Shown piece after piece: positions 60,139 to 64,000 of a stretch of 64,000 nt of DNA (position 1 is the stretch's first letter; every line of letters starts with the position of its first letter). Made by a program: the position numbers and the translations under genes. The stretch lies in the NCBI GenBank assembly GCA_036826475.1, contig DAISWG010000016.1, forward strand, positions 6,411-70,410, written 5' to 3'. The notes below the pieces were generated by a model. It saw nothing but the letters and a program-made list of their open reading frames with translations, made no database searches and had not been told where the DNA came from. This DNA comes from Miltoncostaea sp036826475 (lineage in GTDB: Bacteria > Actinomycetota > Thermoleophilia > Miltoncostaeales > Miltoncostaeaceae).

Positions 60139-60440
60139 CCGGGGCGGACGGGGCGCCCGGCGCCACCGACCCGGACGAGCTCCTGCGCGCGCTCCGCCAG
60201 GGGGCGGGGGAGCCGCCGCTGCCGCCGCTCACGCTCGCGTCGCCGGCCCGATCCGCGCGGCCGGGGCCGGCGGGGGCCGCCGTGTCCGGCCTGCGGGGGC
60301 TGGTGCTCCGGCTCATCGCGCCGTCGCTGGGCGAGCTGATCGGGCAGCTCGAGCGCGACCGGCACCGCACGCGCGCCGAGATCGCGCGCCTCGAGGCCCG
60401 GGTGGCCGAGCTGGAGCGCCGCACGCCGACGACGGACTGA
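60135..60440 (+). CDS. Amphipathic-helix/coiled-coil protein, probable CTG start
   Basis: 101 aa if read from CTG 60135, which overlaps the sugar transferase stop (CTGA); the first canonical start is GTG 60282 (52 aa). The frame has acidic DPDELLRALRQG, a Pro/Ala linker, an amphipathic helix LRGLVLRLIAPSLGELI, and a coiled coil RAEIARLEARVAELERR. The order matches residues ~10-110 of the WbdD-like protein at 29026, so it may be the membrane-docking/ruler part as a separate protein. It ends in TGATG, overlapping the GT4 start. No function proven. Confidence 0.6.
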   Translation: MTGADGAPGATDPDELLRALRQGAGEPPLPPLTLASPARSARPGPAGAAVSGLRGLVLRLIAPSLGELIGQLERDRHRTRAEIARLEARVAELERRTPTTD

Positions 60441-61639
60441 TGCGGGTCGCGTTCGTCGTCCAGCGCTACGGCGAGGAGGTCGCCGGCGGCGCGGAGGCGC
60501 TCTGCCGCGCCACCGCGGGCGCGCTCGCCGCCGCCGGGGACGCGGTGGAGGTGTTCACCACTACCGCGCGGGACTACCTCACCTGGGCCCCCCACTACCC
60601 CGAGGGGACGACGCGGGAGGACGGCGTGACCGTCCATCGCTTCGCCGCCGACGCCCCCGACCCGGCGCGCGCCGACCGCCTCGGCAAGGCGCTGGCCCTG
60701 GCGCCCGGCGACGACGACGCCGAGCGGGAATGGGCGCGCGCGCAGGGGCCGGTCGCACCCGGCCTCATCCGGGCCCTCGCGGCGGCGGTGGGCCCCGGCG
60801 GGCGGGTGGAGGCCGCCGCCGCATGGACGTACCTGTACGCCACCTCGCAGCTCGCCATGCCGCTCGCGCCCGCCCGGACGCTGCTCGTGCCGCTCGCGCA
60901 CGACGAGCCGATGCTGCGGTTCGGGCTCAGCCGGGGCCTGGTCCGCTCCGCCGGGGGGATCGCGTACATGACGCCGGAGGAGCGCCGGCTCGTGGAGGAT
61001 CTGCTCGGGCCGCTCACCCGGCCCGCGGCCGTCGTCGGCGCCGGGATCGCGCCCGCCGTCGGCGGGGACGCCGCCCGGGCCCGCGCGCGGTTCGACCTGC
61101 CGCGCCGGTTCGCGCTCTACCTGGGCCGGATCGACCCCGCCAAGGGCGTCGGGGCGCTCGTGCGGGCCCACGACGCGTACCGCCGGGCCGGCGGGTCGTA
61201 CGGCCTCGTGCTGGCGGGGCGGCCGACGGTGGACATGGGCCTGCCGGGCTGGGTCCGCACCACCGGGTTCGTCGACGCCCGGGCCCGCGCCGACCTGCTG
61301 GCCGCGGCGGAGCTGGTGGTGCTGCCGTCGCCGCACGAGAGCCTCTCGCTGGTTGCGCTGGAGGCGTGGTCGGCGGGGCGGGCGACGCTCGCCACCGCGC
61401 GATCGGAGGTGCTCGCCGGCCAGACCGCCCGCTCCAGCGGCGGGCTGCTGTACGTCGACGACCTCAGCTACGCGCGCCAGATGTCCCGCCTCGCCGCGGA
61501 CCCGTCGCTGCGGGACGTGCTCGGCACCCGCGGAGCCCGCTTCGCCCGGGAATGGACGTGGGACGCGTGCGTGCGGCGGTGGCGGGCGCTGCTCGCCCAG
61601 GTCCGGGCACCCGTCGGGGCCGCGGCCGTCAGGGGCTGA
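60440..61639 (+). CDS. GT4-type glycosyltransferase
   Basis: 399 aa from ATG 60440. AFVVQRYGEEVAGGAEALCRATAGALAA, FTTTARDYLTWAPHYPEG, FALYLGRIDPAKGVGALVRAH, and SPHESLSLVALEAWSAGRATLA. It is paralogous to the genes at 25621 and 27866, more than 30 kb away. The stop overlaps the glycosylase gene tail by 11 bp (convergent). Confidence 0.92.
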   Translation: MRVAFVVQRYGEEVAGGAEALCRATAGALAAAGDAVEVFTTTARDYLTWAPHYPEGTTREDGVTVHRFAADAPDPARADRLGKALALAPGDDDAEREWARAQGPVAPGLIRALAAAVGPGGRVEAAAAWTYLYATSQLAMPLAPARTLLVPLAHDEPMLRFGLSRGLVRSAGGIAYMTPEERRLVEDLLGPLTRPAAVVGAGIAPAVGGDAARARARFDLPRRFALYLGRIDPAKGVGALVRAHDAYRRAGGSYGLVLAGRPTVDMGLPGWVRTTGFVDARARADLLAAAELVVLPSPHESLSLVALEAWSAGRATLATARSEVLAGQTARSSGGLLYVDDLSYARQMSRLAADPSLRDVLGTRGARFAREWTWDACVRRWRALLAQVRAPVGAAAVRG

Positions 61640-62525
61640 CCAGGCCCGTCTCCCGCTGCCAGGCGCGGAGCGTCGCCCACGCCAGCACCAGCCCCCGGTA
61701 GCGCCCGGCGGGCTCGATGCGCCGCAGGATGTCGCGCGGCCTCGGCCGGGCGCCGTCGAACCAGCGGTCGGCGGCGACGCGGATCGTGGCCGCGTCGATC
61801 GCGGGGCGGTCGTAGTGGCCCATCAGCAGGATCACGAACCCGGCGGTCGCCGGACCGACGCCCGGCAGGGAGATCAGGCCGGCGTGGACGCGGTCGCCGT
61901 CGCCCGCGGCGGAGTCGGCCTCGATGTCGGCCAGCGTGCCGTCGATCGCCGCCCGCGCCGCCGCCAGCACCGCCGGCGCCCGGTACCCCACCCGGACGAC
62001 CACGCGCATGTGCTCCTCGCCCGCGCGCAGCAGGTCGGCCGGTCCGGGGAAGCAGTCCGGCGGCCCCAGCTCCGCGAGCCGGTTGATCGAGGCCACCGCC
62101 TGCCGCCAGGTGGTGTTCGTGCCGCAGATGCCCTTCACCACGTCCTCGAACAGGGTCCCGCCCGCCAGCACCCGCCCGCCCCCGTCGCGGGCCAGCTCGT
62201 CGGCCAGCGACGGGTCGACCGCGCGCGCCGCGGCGTCGAGGCCCCCGACGTCGGCGTCCAGCTGGAGCACCCGGCGGACACGGAGGCCCGCGGCGTCGCG
62301 CTCCCGTGCGGCCAGCTTCCGCGCCGCGCGGACGGCGACCCCCCCGTCGTGGGGCGACATGCGCAGGTCCACCGGGCCGTCCTCGAGCCGCTCGGTGCGG
62401 CTCAGGACCCCCGCCTGGGCGTCCCACGCGAACGGGGCGGTCTGGAACCACCCGTGGCTCAGGGCGACGGCGGGCAGCCGGAACGCCCCGCGGGCGGGCA
62501 GCACGAGCAGGGAGGCGCCGCTCAC
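61629..62525 (-). CDS. AlkA-like DNA-3-methyladenine glycosylase (HhH-GPD)
   Basis: 298 aa from GTG 62525. The N-terminal half is a TBP-like beta domain (HGWFQTAPFAWDAQAGVLSR). The C-terminal half is the HhH-GPD: FEDVVKGICGTNTTWRQAVASINRL, then LISLPGVGPATAGFVILLM (hairpin) and AIDAATIRVAADRWF with the catalytic Asp. It removes alkylated or oxidised bases. Convergent with the GT4 gene; the start lies 84 bp downstream of glnN, beyond the hairpin. Confidence 0.85.
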   Translation of the reverse strand: MSGASLLVLPARGAFRLPAVALSHGWFQTAPFAWDAQAGVLSRTERLEDGPVDLRMSPHDGGVAVRAARKLAARERDAAGLRVRRVLQLDADVGGLDAAARAVDPSLADELARDGGGRVLAGGTLFEDVVKGICGTNTTWRQAVASINRLAELGPPDCFPGPADLLRAGEEHMRVVVRVGYRAPAVLAAARAAIDGTLADIEADSAAGDGDRVHAGLISLPGVGPATAGFVILLMGHYDRPAIDAATIRVAADRWFDGARPRPRDILRRIEPAGRYRGLVLAWATLRAWQRETGLVSP

Positions 62526-62548
62526 CCCGACACCCTCCCCGAACGCCG

Positions 62549-62582
62549 GCGGCCCCGTCCACCCTGAGGTCGACGGGGCCGC
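62549..62582 (-). terminator. Strong hairpin after glutamine synthetase
   Basis: 15-bp inverted repeat with one mismatch (62549-62563 and 62568-62582), loop CTGA, 27 bp past the glnN stop. No U-run follows. It is the clearest terminator-like structure in the window. Confidence 0.7.
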
Positions 62583-62608
62583 GGGGACCGTCCGGATGGC
62601 GATGGGCC

Positions 62609-64000
62609 CTACCGGATGAAGAGCATCTCCGAGTACTTCGGCAGCGGCCACAGGTCGTCGGCCACCACGCGCTCCAGGGCGTCGCCCGCCGCCCGCACGG
62701 CGTCCATCGCGGGGAGGACCTTGTCGCGCATGTACGCGGCCTCCGCCACCGTGTCCGTCGGGTGGTTCTCGTTCAGGTTCGCCTTCTGGAGGGCCTTCTG
62801 GGCCTTCGTGAAGGCGTTGATGAGCGTGGTCGTCTCCTTCGCGAGGGCCGTCAGGCCGGCCTCGTTCAGGATCGCCAGGTGGCGCGCGGCCGCCGGCAGG
62901 ATCATCGTCGCGGCGATGTCGGCGGCCGTCTCGGCCTCCGTGTTCACCGTGATGATGTACTGCTCGAGCATCACGTCGTAGCGGGAGTGCAGCTCGCGCT
63001 CCGACAGCACGCCGTAGTTGCTGAACGCGCTCACCGTCTCGTCGGAGATCAGCTCCGGCAGGGCGTCCGGCGTCGTGCGCAGGTTCGCCAGGCCGCGCTT
63101 CTCGGCCTCCTTGTGCCACTCCTCCGAGTAGTTGTCGCCGCCGAAGACGATGCGCCGGTTCTTCTTGTAGGCGTCGGCGATGACCGCGGTGAGCGCCGAC
63201 TCGAGGCTCTTCGCGGACTTCCGCTTGCCGCCGCCCATCGCCGCCTCGAGGTCCTCGCAGAGCGAGTCGATCGACTCGGCCACGATGGTGTTGAGGACGG
63301 TGTTCGGGAGGCTCGGCGACTGGCTGGAGCCGAGGGCCCGGAACTCGAACTTGTTACCGGTGAAGGCGAACGGGCTGGTCCGGTTGCGGTCGCCGCTGTC
63401 CTTCGGCAGGCCCGGCAGCACCGGCGTGCCCAGGTGCATCAGCTCGCGCGCCGCGCTGGCGGCGGTGGTGCCGCCCGCGATCGCGTCGAACACGCCCTCC
63501 AGCTCGGATCCGAGGAAGATCGAGATGATGGCCGGCGGGGCCTCGTTCGCGCCGAGGCGGTGATCCTGCCCGGCGCCGGCGATCGAGGCGCGGAGCAGCT
63601 TCTGGTGCTTGTTGACCGCCGCGATCACCGCGGTCGCGAAGAACAGGAACTGCAGGTTCTCGCTCGGCGTGTCCGTCGGCTCCAGCAGGTTCTGGCCGGA
63701 GTCGGTGCCCATCGACCAGTTGTTGTGCTTGCCCGAGCCGTTGACGCCGGCGAACGGCTTCTCGTGCAGCAGGCAGACGAGGTCGTAGCGGCGGGCGACG
63801 TTCCGCATCACCTGCATGCAGAGCTGCTGGTGGTCGGTGCCCACGTTCGAGCTCTCGAAGATCGGCGCGACCTCGTACTGGCCGGGCGCCACCTCGTTGT
63901 GGCGGGTCTTGATCGGCACGCCCAGCTTCGCCAGCTCGGCCTCGATCTCGAGCATGTAGGCGAGCACCCGCTCCGGGATCGACCCGAAGTAGTGGTCGTC
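62609..64000 (-). CDS. glnN: Glutamine synthetase type III, 5' end cut by window edge
   Basis: 463 C-terminal residues visible; GSIII is about 700, so roughly 250 N-terminal residues are missing. DDHYFGSIPERVLAYM at the edge, KTRHNEVAPGQYEVAPIFE, GSGKHNNWSMGT, SPFAFTGNKFEFRALGSSQS and a C-terminal helical region (MRDKVLPAMDAVR) identify GSIII rather than GSI. It makes glutamine from glutamate, ammonia and ATP. The hairpin at 62549-62582 ends the transcript. Confidence 0.96.
   Translation of the reverse strand, partial: DDHYFGSIPERVLAYMLEIEAELAKLGVPIKTRHNEVAPGQYEVAPIFESSNVGTDHQQLCMQVMRNVARRYDLVCLLHEKPFAGVNGSGKHNNWSMGTDSGQNLLEPTDTPSENLQFLFFATAVIAAVNKHQKLLRASIAGAGQDHRLGANEAPPAIISIFLGSELEGVFDAIAGGTTAASAARELMHLGTPVLPGLPKDSGDRNRTSPFAFTGNKFEFRALGSSQSPSLPNTVLNTIVAESIDSLCEDLEAAMGGGKRKSAKSLESALTAVIADAYKKNRRIVFGGDNYSEEWHKEAEKRGLANLRTTPDALPELISDETVSAFSNYGVLSERELHSRYDVMLEQYIITVNTEAETAADIAATMILPAAARHLAILNEAGLTALAKETTTLINAFTKAQKALQKANLNENHPTDTVAEAAYMRDKVLPAMDAVRAAGDALERVVADDLWPLPKYSEMLFIR

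Overview
The window is very G+C-rich, uses many GTG and some TTG starts, and is packed with stop/start overlaps (ATGA, GTGA). Gene content fits a high-G+C actinobacterium, most likely of the Thermoleophilia/Solirubrobacterales. The lineage is inferred from the look of the proteins; no 16S or other marker gene is present. Ten Ns at 56645-56654 show that this is a scaffold from a draft assembly.

Layout. 1-1083: 5' part of a secreted repeat protein (minus strand). 1173-15335: a complete 14-gene nuoA-N operon for respiratory complex I (minus strand), with a hairpin after nuoN. 15468-19692: small housekeeping and envelope genes, an ABC-2 permease, and an ACT-domain malic enzyme. 19827-22536: GDP-sugar genes (RMD-like reductase, GDP-mannose 4,6-dehydratase) and an SDR. 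22537-22860: a decayed IS481-type transposase. 22936-47433: a large surface-polysaccharide region. Its core is a 13-gene minus-strand array (42458 down to 25621) holding a Wzx-like flippase, GT2 and GT4 glycosyltransferases, a B12-type radical SAM protein, two paralogous multi-pass membrane proteins, a Wzm/Wzt ABC exporter and a WbdD-like methyltransferase. It is followed by rfbC and three more GT4 genes. 47455-49349: a split LigD (polymerase and ligase as separate coupled genes). 49407-55309: an anti-sigma-type ATPase, two secreted Ig-like proteins (one with an HExxH motif) and an ECF sigma factor fused to a zinc anti-sigma-like domain. 55499-56497: a thioesterase and a phosphatase-like protein lacking the catalytic Arg. 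56552-61639: a second polysaccharide locus with a GT4, a methyltransferase, a polyprenyl-phosphate sugar transferase, a coiled-coil protein and another GT4. 61629-64000: an AlkA-like glycosylase, then a hairpin and the 3' two thirds of a type III glutamine synthetase.

How the parts may work together. GDP-mannose is turned into GDP-6-deoxy sugar by the gmd/rmd pair. The sugar transferase at 58618 can start chains on undecaprenyl phosphate. Ten GT4 and three GT2 enzymes can extend them, two methyltransferases may cap or modify them, and Wzm/Wzt and/or the Wzx-like flippase move them across the membrane. The ECF sigma factor is translationally coupled to a secreted multi-Ig protein and probably senses the envelope.

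Two sequence-level signals recur. A TAnnnT hexamer sits 6-11 nt before many operon-head start codons, as in leaderless transcription. In three places the coding frame seems to extend past the first canonical start codon to a position with only CTG or another near-cognate codon (nuoL, the membrane protein at 36577, the coiled-coil gene at 60135).
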